Positions 5,546 to 12,456 of a DNA stretch of 12,456 nucleotides are shown piece after piece. The DNA comes from an uncultured Lachnospiraceae bacterium (lineage in GTDB: Bacteria > Bacillota > Clostridia > Lachnospirales > Lachnospiraceae). Position 1 is the stretch's first letter. Every line of letters starts with the position of its first letter. The position numbers and the translations under genes were made by a program. The DNA lies in assembly GCA_910577065.1 (NCBI GenBank), contig CAJTLD010000053.1, positions 1 through 12,456 on the forward strand. Direction: 5' to 3'. The notes beneath the pieces were generated by a model, which was not told the DNA's origin, ran no database searches, and saw only the letters and a list, made by a program, of their open reading frames with translations.

Positions 5546-5846
5546 TCATATCATATTAAAATGCTCAAACGCCTCCATAATCGCTTTTTCTTTCTCCGGC
5601 GGACATTTCGGCACACGGCTTTTATTATCACCTACATTATAATTCAGACGCTTTTCAATCCCGCATTTGCCTTTTATCTGTGCCACATACAAGGATGATA
5701 CCTTTAGATCATACTCCGACTTTACACATTCTTTAATTTCTGTGTAGCTTGCACAGCCCTTCACGTCTTTCAAATATCCGTTATTTTCCAGCGTATAATC
5801 ATCGTACACATAGACTGTATCCGCGATGTTGCTATTTCCTACCCAA
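5546..5846 (-). pseudogene. Detached C-terminal extension of an RlmD-type methyltransferase
   Basis: Just behind and slightly overlapping the rlmD stop, in the -1 frame, is a coding-like segment of about 98 residues. It contains 'YTEIKECVKSEYDLKVSSLY', then 'VAQIKGKCGIEKRLNYNVGD', and ends 'CPPEKEKAIMEAFEHFNMI' before TGA at 5548-5546. From memory, segments of the form 'LKVSSLYIAQVKRKCGI...CPPEKE.AI..AL.HF.MI' occur as a C-terminal extension of RlmD-type proteins in Lachnospiraceae; the residues just upstream ('NIADTVYVYDDYTLENNGYL') I do not place. No ATG or ribosome site precedes the segment, and its frame runs back into rlmD. It therefore looks like a fused tail separated by a 1-nt indel, not an independent gene. 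Function of the tail is unknown. Confidence 0.65.
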
Positions 5847-7238
5847 AAGGACGCATGTCTCCACATGCACCGTCTGCCCAAACTGATCCACCGCCCGCAC
5901 TCTCTCCACCTCATATCCCCCATCGCAAAATTCCCGCAAATCTCTCGCCAGCGTCGCAGAATCGCAGCTGACATATACAATCCGTTCCGCCTGCGTCCGG
6001 ATCATAGTTTCAATACACATCCTGTCGCATCCCTTACGCGGCGGATCCACCACAATCACATCCGGACGCTTCCTTTCTTCCAAATCCCCCGACGCATAAA
6101 ACGCCGGCAGTATTTCCTCCGCTTTGCCGGCCAGAAATTCCACATTGCCAATCCCGTTTATTGCGGCGTTTTGTTTCGCGTCCGCAACTGCCTGAGGCAC
6201 AACCTCAACGCCGTACACCTGCTTCGCGCTCCGTGCCAAAAACAGGGAAATCGTCCCGATTCCGCAATATAAATCCCAGACCGTTTCCTTTCCGGTCAGG
6301 CCGGCATACTCTAACGCCAGAGAGTATAGCTTTTCTGTCTGAAACGGATTGACCTGGTAGAATGACTGCGGGGAAATCCGATATACGGTCTTCTCCCCAA
6401 TCCTGTGGAAGTCCGCCGTATCACGCAGGTATAATGCGTCCGTAATCACAGGCTCCCCCCATATAACCCTTGTATGTTCCCCCAGAACCACATTCGTATT
6501 CTGCATATTAGTATTCAGCGAAATACTTTTCATCCCTTCCAATACACGCAGCCTTTCCACCAAGGCTGATTCCTCCGGCAGGCGCGTTCCATTGGCCACA
6601 ATGCACACCATAATCTCTCCGGAATCAAATCCATACCGGATCAGGACATGGCGGATCAGCCCCTTTTGCATCCTCTCATCATATGCAGAAATCCCGTATT
6701 CCTTCATATAGCCCAATACAATCTTTAACACTTGTTCATTGGCGGCCACACCCAGGACACAGTTGGTATTTGCAACGATATGATGCGTCCTGCCTGCATA
6801 AAACCCTGCCACCGGATTACCTAAGTTATCCGTCCCAATCGGAAACTGCGCTTTGTTGCGGTAGAAAAAAGGTTCCTCCATTCCTACAATCGGCTCCATA
6901 ACGCGATCGATGAAACGCTCCTCAAATCCGCCTATGCGTATCAGGTGATTCTTAACCTTGTTCTGTTTAAATGCAAGCTGGCTCGTGTAACTCATCTGCG
7001 CAAGCTGGCAGGCGCGGGCATACATGCAACGGGGCTCCACCCGTTCGGGTGAAGCCTCCTTAATTTCCATTAGCCGCGCGTAGCCGTAGGTTTTCTTTAA
7101 TTTCATAATTTTTGCGGTTACCGTATCTCCAATTACAGCGTCTTTTACAAAAAATGCCATGCCGCCGTACCGGCCGATCCCTGCGCCGTCCGCGCCCATA
7201 TCTTCTATTGTAAGCGTAATCAAATCATTCTTTTTCAT
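5832..7238 (-). CDS. rlmD: RlmD/RumA-type 23S rRNA (uracil-5-)-methyltransferase
   Basis: This 468-residue SAM-dependent RNA methyltransferase makes 5-methyluridine in 23S rRNA. An N-terminal TRAM domain (about residues 5-60, 'IEDMGADGAGIGRYGGMAFFV') binds RNA. The C-terminal Rossmann domain has the SAM loop 'DLYCGIG' (322-328), 'DPPRKG' (398-403), the nucleophile Cys425 in 'YVSCDSATLARD' and the likely base Glu460 in 'VHVET'. The iron-sulfur motif is altered: 'RCMYARACQLAQMSY' keeps Cys71 and Cys77 but lacks the usual GGC before 'QLxxMSY'. Cys160 may be a further ligand. Methyl transfer residues are intact, so activity is plausible with a lost or changed cluster. The start lies 2 nt after the yhaM stop (TAG-TT-ATG) with a weak ribosome site, suggesting translational coupling. 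Which uridine(s) it modifies cannot be read from sequence. Confidence 0.92.
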   Translation of the reverse strand: MKKNDLITLTIEDMGADGAGIGRYGGMAFFVKDAVIGDTVTAKIMKLKKTYGYARLMEIKEASPERVEPRCMYARACQLAQMSYTSQLAFKQNKVKNHLIRIGGFEERFIDRVMEPIVGMEEPFFYRNKAQFPIGTDNLGNPVAGFYAGRTHHIVANTNCVLGVAANEQVLKIVLGYMKEYGISAYDERMQKGLIRHVLIRYGFDSGEIMVCIVANGTRLPEESALVERLRVLEGMKSISLNTNMQNTNVVLGEHTRVIWGEPVITDALYLRDTADFHRIGEKTVYRISPQSFYQVNPFQTEKLYSLALEYAGLTGKETVWDLYCGIGTISLFLARSAKQVYGVEVVPQAVADAKQNAAINGIGNVEFLAGKAEEILPAFYASGDLEERKRPDVIVVDPPRKGCDRMCIETMIRTQAERIVYVSCDSATLARDLREFCDGGYEVERVRAVDQFGQTVHVETCVLLGRK

Positions 7239-7240
7239 AA

Positions 7241-8194
7241 CTAAACCTGTTTACTTGTCTTGCGGATATTCGACTCCAGCAGCCGGTTATATCCGAGCCA
7301 CTCCGTACTTCCCTCCGGTACGTTTGCAAAGGCTTCTTTTAACGTCTCCATTTTGGCGTCCATATTATCTGCAAAATTCAGCGCAACCGCCTCAATCAGC
7401 GCCGGTTTTTTGGGAGATCCAAACTCCAATTCCCCATGATGCGCCAAAATACAGTGTTTCAGTTCATTTGCAAGCTTTGGCGGAAAATCCGGGATTTCGC
7501 GGATGCGGGAACCGATCCACTCCGTTCCTATCACGATATGCCCCAAAAGCTGGCCGGCATCCGTATAGTCGTTTGCCGGAAAATCCGACAGTTCCTCTAA
7601 TTTGCCAATATCATGGAACATAGCGGCTGATAGCAGCAAATCGCGGTTTAAAATAGGATACTGCCTGCAAAACGCTTCGCACAGGGCCGTCACCCCTAAC
7701 GTATGCTCCAACAGACCGCCTACAAATCCATGGTGCACGGTCTTAGCTGCGGAATGGGAGCAAAAGCGCTCTGCAAACGCATCGTCTTCTAAAAAAAAGC
7801 TGCTCAGAAGCTTCTGCAGGCACGGCATTTCAACTGTCCGGATATATCCTTTTAACTCCTCATACATCTGGTTTATATCATGCCCGCTGACCGGCAGATA
7901 ATCGGCCGGATCGTATTCGCCCGGCTGAGCCCTTCTGACGCGCTTCATATTTAGCTGCAGCGCCCCCTGGAAGCTGGTCAGGTCGCCGGTCACGCATATA
8001 TAATCCAATGCGCTAAAATCGTCGATCCCATTGGAATCCGGTTCCCATATCTTAGCGTCCAGCATCCCTGTTTTGTCCTGTAAAATTACGTTTTCATAAG
8101 GTTTCCCATTCTTTGTAAGCGCCGACTGCTTATGCTTACAAAGAAAAATCTCGTTGATACGCTCGCCTTCCCGAAATGTCTCAATATATTTCAT
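7241..8194 (-). CDS. yhaM: YhaM-like 3'-5' exoribonuclease (OB-fold plus HD domain)
   Basis: From the ATG at 8194 the protein has 317 residues, close to the length of B. subtilis YhaM. An OB-fold nucleic-acid-binding domain fills about residues 10-90 ('NGKPYENVILQDKTGMLDAKIW'). An HD phosphohydrolase domain follows at about 150-285, with 'GLLEHTLGV' (His164), 'MFHDIGKLEEL' (His194, Asp195), 'CILAHHGELEFG' (His252, His253) and 'ALNFADNMDAK' (Asp276), which form the metal site. The enzyme degrades RNA 3'-5' in the cytoplasm. The frame is open upstream to an ATG at 8278 inside the htrA-like gene, but the family begins at 'MKYIETFREGERI', so 8194 is preferred. An AAGGAG site (8223-8218) is oddly distant at 23 nt. 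It sits mid-operon, between the htrA-like gene and rlmD. Confidence 0.9.
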   Translation of the reverse strand: MKYIETFREGERINEIFLCKHKQSALTKNGKPYENVILQDKTGMLDAKIWEPDSNGIDDFSALDYICVTGDLTSFQGALQLNMKRVRRAQPGEYDPADYLPVSGHDINQMYEELKGYIRTVEMPCLQKLLSSFFLEDDAFAERFCSHSAAKTVHHGFVGGLLEHTLGVTALCEAFCRQYPILNRDLLLSAAMFHDIGKLEELSDFPANDYTDAGQLLGHIVIGTEWIGSRIREIPDFPPKLANELKHCILAHHGELEFGSPKKPALIEAVALNFADNMDAKMETLKEAFANVPEGSTEWLGYNRLLESNIRKTSKQV

Positions 8195-8247
8195 AACTTT
8201 CTGCTGATTAACCAGCTCTCCTTCCTGTTGTATAGATCTATGAGCGC

Positions 8248-9555
8248 TTACTGCAGGATACCTGCCGTGACTGCGCATACTACCTCAAGGTATTCATTCA
8301 TTCCCTGCCGTTTTACTACCACCTCGACCGTTTGCCCCGGCTGCAGGGAAAGCACTTTTGCTTCATATGCTTCTACAGAAGCAATCTCTTCCTGATCAAT
8401 TTGCTTTATGACGTCCCCCCCCTGCAAACCGGCAATCAGCGCAGGCGAATCCAGCATAACCTCCTTTATATAAACGCCCCGCGGGAGGCCGTATTCTTCT
8501 GCAATTTTATCCGTAACCGTTACGACTTTCAGTCCCAGATAAGGAATGTCTTTTCCGTTTGAAAGCATTTCTATCATCTTTTTTAGCTCCGAAACCGAAA
8601 TTGCAGTCAGCGTATTTTCGTCCCCGTTTCCGCTGTAATCCTGCATCACAAGCCCCACTACTTCGCCTTCCAGGTTTAAAAGCACGCCGCTGCTGCTGCT
8701 GCTTCCTACAATATCCGTTGTAAATACGGTATATGTTGCATCCACTGTCTGAATGACATTTCCGACCGAAGTAATATTCCCTGTTCCAATGGAGTAGTTT
8801 GTCCCAAGCGGGCTGCCAATCGCAATGGCCACATTGCCCTGTGCAACGGCCAGCGAATTGCCAAGAGCCGCATAGGAAATCCTGCTTTTCGTATTCTCAT
8901 CCAACAGCCCTAAGCCTACGGCCAATACTGCCAGCCCGGTATTTCCGTCATACTTTTTTAAGGATGCCCCTACCGTTACCTCGTCGATAAATGTTACCCG
9001 GATTTCCTGCGCTGCCAGTACGGCTTTATGCTCCGTCAGGATTAGAAGCTCGCTCCCGTTATCCCCGATAATAATTCCGGATGCCTGCCCATTGCTCTCA
9101 AAGGAATTATTGTACCAGTCCGTATCGCTGACAACGCTTGTAACCGTTACAATTGAGCGGTTTGCCTCCTGTCCGATTGCATAAATTTTATTCTGCAGTA
9201 TCTGGTAATCGGAAAGTTCCAGTTCTTTTACAACAGACGGCTCTTCTTGTACCTCCGGTTCCGGCGTATCCTCCATCGTTATTTCTTCCGACTCCAACAC
9301 CTGTTCCGTATCTTTGAAAACCTGCTCTGTCCCCCATTCGTCGCTTGGAATGGAAATCGTCGGATCCTCTTTGGGATGCAGCCAGTTTTCCATAACAGGC
9401 TGCAATGCCGTAAATACAAAACATGACACTACTCCAAACAGCACGGCAAAGCCTGCCGTATATCCCCCCTGCCGAAACAGGCGCTTTTTATTTACCGGCT
9501 TTTCAATGATCTTTTCTCTGATAAATGCAAATTCTTCTTTTTTCTCTTCATTCAT
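8248..9555 (-). CDS. HtrA-like membrane-anchored PDZ protein, probable pseudoprotease
   Basis: This 435-residue protein has the HtrA/DegP plan: a cytoplasmic N-terminus (1-31), one transmembrane helix (about 32-52), a Glu/Pro/Ser-rich linker (60-115), a trypsin-like domain (about 120-330) and a PDZ domain (about 335-430, 'YLGLKVVTV', 'GVYIKEVMLDSPALIAGLQGGDVI'). The catalytic His is kept (His176, 'ILTEHKAV'). The catalytic Asp of 'DLAVL' is Gly207 ('NTGLAVL'). The 'NPGNSGGPLLN' loop reads 'VGSSSSSGVLLN' (283-294): Ser288 aligns with the nucleophile but the GNSGG oxyanion context is gone. A working triad is therefore unlikely. The role is probably in envelope binding or scaffolding via PDZ. 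The start is supported by AAGGAGAAGGA just upstream and a TATAAT promoter. First gene of the htrA-yhaM-rlmD operon. Confidence 0.92.
   Translation of the reverse strand: MNEEKKEEFAFIREKIIEKPVNKKRLFRQGGYTAGFAVLFGVVSCFVFTALQPVMENWLHPKEDPTISIPSDEWGTEQVFKDTEQVLESEEITMEDTPEPEVQEEPSVVKELELSDYQILQNKIYAIGQEANRSIVTVTSVVSDTDWYNNSFESNGQASGIIIGDNGSELLILTEHKAVLAAQEIRVTFIDEVTVGASLKKYDGNTGLAVLAVGLGLLDENTKSRISYAALGNSLAVAQGNVAIAIGSPLGTNYSIGTGNITSVGNVIQTVDATYTVFTTDIVGSSSSSGVLLNLEGEVVGLVMQDYSGNGDENTLTAISVSELKKMIEMLSNGKDIPYLGLKVVTVTDKIAEEYGLPRGVYIKEVMLDSPALIAGLQGGDVIKQIDQEEIASVEAYEAKVLSLQPGQTVEVVVKRQGMNEYLEVVCAVTAGILQ
8689..8703. repeat. (AGC)5 triplet repeat in the HtrA-like active-site loop
   Basis: Five tandem GCT triplets on the plus strand, read as AGC on the minus strand, encode Ser285-Ser289. 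They fall where HtrA proteases have the GNSGG nucleophile loop. The repeat can change length in whole codons without breaking the frame. Confidence 0.9.
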
Positions 9556-9626
9556 ACCATTCCTTCTCCTTACCTATTCGGTATGAACCGCCGTTTTCCA
9601 AACGGTGAACTACTTTCTTACCTTTT

Positions 9627-9655
9627 ATTATACGAGGAATGGGAAAGGTATGCAA
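9627..9655 (-). promoter_or_regulatory. Predicted promoter of the htrA-like operon
   Basis: On the minus strand TTGCAT (9655-9650), a 17-bp spacer and a perfect TATAAT (9632-9627) lie about 70 nt before the ATG at 9555. The leader carries a small CCGTTT-GGA-AAACGG hairpin (about 9590-9604). Confidence 0.6.
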
Positions 9656-9680
9656 GAATTTATTTTATCAACTGTAAGGC

Positions 9681-9709
9681 TTGTTACTCTTCCCCGTATA
9701 TGATATTGT
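9681..9709 (+). promoter_or_regulatory. Predicted promoter of the Ig-domain gene and mutS2
   Basis: TTGTTA (9681-9686), a 17-bp spacer and TATTGT (9704-9709) preceded by TGA, an extended -10 (TGN), lie 35 nt before the ATG at 9744. With the minus-strand promoter at 9627-9655 this forms a divergent promoter region. Confidence 0.5.
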
Positions 9710-9743
9710 TAAACTGATATTTTTTCAAAGGAGGGATCTGTGT

Positions 9744-10559
9744 ATGAAACAATTAAAACGCGCCGCTGCCGTTTTTGCTTTTGCGCTCCTAATCACCGTC
9801 AGCGCCGCCACGCCAAAAGGCAATACGCTGTTTAAAAATGCCTCGCCGGATACGAGCGCCCTGATCTTATACTGCTACGACGGAAGCGCCGTTACCTGCA
9901 AAGTTCTCTATGACGGCGCGGATACCAAAAAAATCCTGCAGTCCCTTTCCTCCGCGGACGCACAGAAAACCGGCGGATTTACGCCTGCACAGACTGCCGC
10001 TCCCATTTACGGCATAACCATTGGCGGAAAAGACGGAAACCCTATCCAGGCGGCATGGTCAAACGGTTTCTGGATTGCGCAGGATGGGACGGCATACCGT
10101 TTCGATTATGATTTTGAAGCTTTAGACGGCAAATACGCCTGGGATGAGACGGATACCCTTATGTCCACCGCGGACTTGCCGTGCGCAAGAATTTTATGCC
10201 AGGATGCCTCGGGCTGGAACAAAAGCCTCCTTACTCCGGCAGAACCGCTAAATCCCCCGGATCAGATTTCGGCAAGCCTGGTTTCCATGGAACAAGACGC
10301 GCTGACCGTCTCATTTGAAAACCAGGGGGAAGAAGAATGGGCTTACGGGGAATACTTTGCCCTGCACGTCCTGATAGACGGCGTCTGGTACGTCGTCCCG
10401 CCCGTACCGGGCAGCTGGGGATTCTGCGATATTGCACATATCCTTCCCGCGCAATCGTCACAGGAACAAACTTACACGCTAAATATGTATGGCAGCCTGC
10501 CGGACGGCTCATACCGCCTTACGGCAGAAAATCTGGCAGTAGAATTTAAACTGCCTTAA
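9744..10559 (+). CDS. Secreted protein with a bacterial Ig-like (Big_14-type) domain
   Basis: This 271-residue protein begins with a signal peptide ('MKQLKRAAAVFAFALLITVSAATPKG': basic start, hydrophobic core at about 7-21). There is no lipobox cysteine and no sortase motif. Residues about 35-170 are a domain I do not recognise ('ALILYCYDGSAVTCKVLYDG', 'WSNGFWIAQDGTAYRFDYDF'). Residues about 175-268 form an Ig-like beta sandwich of the Big_14 type ('LTVSFENQGEEEWAYGEYFA', 'LIDGVWYVVPPVPG', 'LPDGSYRLTAENLAVEF'). The start at 9744 is fixed by AAAGGAGGG (9728-9735); an upstream in-frame ATG at 9681 would put 21 residues before the signal peptide and coincides with the promoter. It is extracytoplasmic and of unknown function. 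The stop lies 19 nt before mutS2, so the two are probably co-transcribed. Confidence 0.85.
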   Translation: MKQLKRAAAVFAFALLITVSAATPKGNTLFKNASPDTSALILYCYDGSAVTCKVLYDGADTKKILQSLSSADAQKTGGFTPAQTAAPIYGITIGGKDGNPIQAAWSNGFWIAQDGTAYRFDYDFEALDGKYAWDETDTLMSTADLPCARILCQDASGWNKSLLTPAEPLNPPDQISASLVSMEQDALTVSFENQGEEEWAYGEYFALHVLIDGVWYVVPPVPGSWGFCDIAHILPAQSSQEQTYTLNMYGSLPDGSYRLTAENLAVEFKLP

Positions 10560-10578
10560 TATAAAGGATGGTTTTACT

Positions 10579-12456
10579 ATGAATCAAAAAGCATTACGCA
10601 CATTAGAATACGATAAAATTATCGAAACATTAACCGGATATGCGTTCAGCGCAGCCGCAAAGGAACAGTGTAAAAACCTGCTTCCTATGACGGAACTTTC
10701 CGCAATCCGCGAAGCGCAGAGGCAGACGAAAGACGCGCTTTCCCGAATTTTCAAAAAAGGAAGCCTTTCCTTTTCAGGCATCCACCCGTTTGGGGCGTCC
10801 TTAAAACGCCTTGAAATCGGAGGAGCTTTAAGCATTCCGGAATTTTTACAGCTTAGTTCCCTGTTAGAAGCCGCCAGGCGCGCCAAAGCGTTTGGACGGG
10901 CGGAACGCGACGATCTGCCCGCAGACTCCCTGGACGGGTTCTTTTCGGCCTTAGAACCTCTTACTCCGTTAAACGACGAAATCAAACGCTGCATCCTCTC
11001 GGAAGACGAAATCAGCGACGACGCCAGCCGTACGCTAAAGTCCATCCGCCGATCGATCCATGGCATGAACGAGCGTATCCGCAGCCAGATGAATAAGGTC
11101 ATGAGCCAGGCGTCAAACAGCGGTTATTTGCAGGACGCCGTTATTACTATGCGGGACGGGCGCTACTGCCTTCCGGTCAAAGCGGAAGCCAAAAACCAGG
11201 TTTCCGGCATGATACACGACCAGTCCCAAAGCGGCTCCACGCTGTTTATCGAGCCTGCTTCTGTCGTCAATCTAAACAACGAACTAAAAGAACTCTTTTT
11301 AAAAGAAGCCAAAGAAATCGAAGTAATCCTCGCCAATCTAAGCGTCCGCGTTTCAGAGTACGCAACGGCTGTCGCAGACGATTACCGGATCCTAACGACA
11401 TTAGACTTTATTTTTGCCAAAGCGCAGCTTGCCAAGCAGCACAACGGCGTCGCCCCCTTATTTAACACGGACGGGCGCATCCGGATACGAAAGGGACGCC
11501 ATCCGCTGCTTGATCCAAAAAAAGTCGTCCCGATTGACGTCACGCTCGGCGATACGTTTGATCTGCTGATTATCACCGGGCCAAATACCGGCGGCAAAAC
11601 GGTTTCCTTAAAAACCGTCGGGCTTTTGGCCTTAATGGGGCAGGCGGGGCTCCATATCCCGGCAAACGACCGTTCTGAACTCGCCGTTTTTGAAGACGTG
11701 TTTGCCGATATCGGCGACGAACAGAGCATTGAACAGAGTTTAAGCACATTTTCTTCCCATATGACAAATATCGTTTCCATCCTGAAAAACGCCACGGAAA
11801 AATCCCTGGTGCTCTTTGACGAACTGTGCGCCGGAACCGACCCGACCGAGGGCGCGGCGCTTGCAATCTCCATCCTGTCAAAGCTGCACGAACAACGCAT
11901 CCGTACAATGGCGACGACGCATTACAGCGAAATCAAGGTTTACGCGCTCTCCACCGAAGGCGTGGAAAACGCCTGCTGCGAATTTTCCGTAGAAACGTTA
12001 AGCCCCACCTACCGCCTTTTGATCGGCATTCCCGGCAAAAGCAACGCCTTTGCCATTTCCGGAAAAATCGGCTTAGACCCTGCGTTAATTGAAGACGCCA
12101 AAAGCCGGATCACCGAATCAGAAGCGGATTTTGAAGATCTGATTGCCGACTTAGAGCACAGCCGCGTCACCATTGAACGGGAACAAAACGAAATCAACGC
12201 GCACAAGCAGGAAATCGCCGCTTTGAAAAAAAAGCTGGAACAAAAACAGGAGCGTATGGATCAAAGCCGCGACAAAATTTTAAAAGAAGCCCGCGAACAG
12301 GCGCTTGCCATTTTACAGGAAGCAAAAGACTTTGCAGACGAAAGCATCCGCAAGTTCAATAAATTCGGACAGTCACACGCTTCGGCAAGCGAAATGGAAA
12401 AAGAGCGCGCCCGCCTGCGCGGCAAACTAAACGATACCGGGCAGCATCTATCCCCC
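10579..12456 (+). CDS. mutS2: MutS2, DNA mismatch-repair-like ATPase/endonuclease (3' end outside window)
   Basis: The open frame runs from the ATG at 10579 (AAAGGATGG at 10563-10571) to the right edge: 626 codons, roughly four fifths of a usual MutS2 of about 790 residues. It starts with the family's 'MNQKALRTLEYDKIIETLTG'. The core helical domain includes 'VITMRDGRYCLPVKAEAKNQ', 'GMIHDQSQSGSTLFIEP'. The ABC-type ATPase has Walker A 'GPNTGGKT' (334-341), a signature region 'SIEQSLSTFSSHM', Walker B 'LVLFDE' (Asp414, Glu415) and the switch 'ATTHYSEIK'. A coiled-coil, Lys/Glu-rich segment follows from about 510. The C-terminal KOW and Smr nuclease parts lie beyond the window. MutS2 acts on branched DNA and, in some Firmicutes, on collided ribosomes. 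No lesions seen. Confidence 0.96.
   Translation, partial: MNQKALRTLEYDKIIETLTGYAFSAAAKEQCKNLLPMTELSAIREAQRQTKDALSRIFKKGSLSFSGIHPFGASLKRLEIGGALSIPEFLQLSSLLEAARRAKAFGRAERDDLPADSLDGFFSALEPLTPLNDEIKRCILSEDEISDDASRTLKSIRRSIHGMNERIRSQMNKVMSQASNSGYLQDAVITMRDGRYCLPVKAEAKNQVSGMIHDQSQSGSTLFIEPASVVNLNNELKELFLKEAKEIEVILANLSVRVSEYATAVADDYRILTTLDFIFAKAQLAKQHNGVAPLFNTDGRIRIRKGRHPLLDPKKVVPIDVTLGDTFDLLIITGPNTGGKTVSLKTVGLLALMGQAGLHIPANDRSELAVFEDVFADIGDEQSIEQSLSTFSSHMTNIVSILKNATEKSLVLFDELCAGTDPTEGAALAISILSKLHEQRIRTMATTHYSEIKVYALSTEGVENACCEFSVETLSPTYRLLIGIPGKSNAFAISGKIGLDPALIEDAKSRITESEADFEDLIADLEHSRVTIEREQNEINAHKQEIAALKKKLEQKQERMDQSRDKILKEAREQALAILQEAKDFADESIRKFNKFGQSHASASEMEKERARLRGKLNDTGQHLSP

Noticed and set aside
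5546..5980. A separate 144-residue gene starting at 5980
   Set aside because: Its first 45 or so residues are an out-of-frame shadow of the rlmD 3' end; only the part after about 5846 looks like real protein.
8195..8278. ATG at 8278 as the yhaM start
   Set aside because: It lies inside the htrA-like 3' end and adds 28 residues not typical of the family.
9681..9743. ATG at 9681 as the start of the secreted protein
   Set aside because: It would precede a clean signal peptide with 21 extra residues and overlaps the promoter; the ribosome site fits 9744.
10584..11102. Long minus-strand open frames inside mutS2 (10584-11102 and 11382-11900)
   Set aside because: They are antisense shadows of a strongly recognisable mutS2; composition is Ser/Arg-rich and no ribosome sites were seen.

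Overview
The window looks like a chromosomal segment from a Gram-positive Clostridia bacterium, most likely of the family Lachnospiraceae. The basis is family recognition: a TrpR-like YerC/YecD protein, DUF1836, an ECF sigma factor with a 'GGIQRTVQLWIDGDQ'-type membrane partner, an Rpn-type PD-(D/E)XK nuclease starting 'KDSLFTNLFQDKKYLIQLYRALHPED', a YhaM-like exoribonuclease, an RlmD-type methyltransferase and MutS2. Strong AGGAGG-like ribosome sites and TATAAT promoters with 16-17 bp spacing fit. No tRNA, rRNA or CRISPR array was seen.

Layout. 1-135 is a GC-rich, highly structured element: 17-nt outer inverted arms enclose two hairpins that share the core GCCATCCATGGC. 136-591 is an AT-rich intergenic stretch that ends in the yerC promoter. 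yerC (592-897, +) and a DUF1836 gene (908-1549, -) converge on a shared bidirectional terminator. An AlkD-like DNA glycosylase gene (1619-2308, -) and an ECF sigma gene (2536-3018, +) diverge from a 227-bp promoter region.

From 3008 to about 5850 nearly everything is broken. The sigma factor's membrane partner has a 1-nt deletion. An XRE-family regulator has an in-frame TGA where Trp is expected, plus a 1-nt deletion. An Rpn-like nuclease has one extra A in an A7 run. The C-terminal extension normally carried by RlmD-type proteins of this group lies detached, in another frame, just behind rlmD. The flanking genes are open, so this is either a local decay zone or a patch of uncorrected indel errors; the TGG-to-TGA change is hard to explain as an indel error.

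On the right is a minus-strand operon: an HtrA-like PDZ protein (9555-8248), a YhaM-like exoribonuclease (8194-7241) and rlmD (7238-5832). The HtrA-like protein has lost the catalytic Asp and carries an (AGC)5 serine tract in place of the GNSGG loop, so it is probably a pseudoprotease. RlmD lacks the GGC of its iron-sulfur cysteine motif. Diverging from this operon is a plus-strand unit: a secreted protein with a bacterial Ig-like domain (9744-10559) and, 19 nt later, mutS2, which runs off the right edge with 626 codons visible.

I found no clear new defence or mobile system. The most interesting items are the structured repeat at the left edge, the degenerate HtrA, the clustered gene decay and the RlmD alterations.
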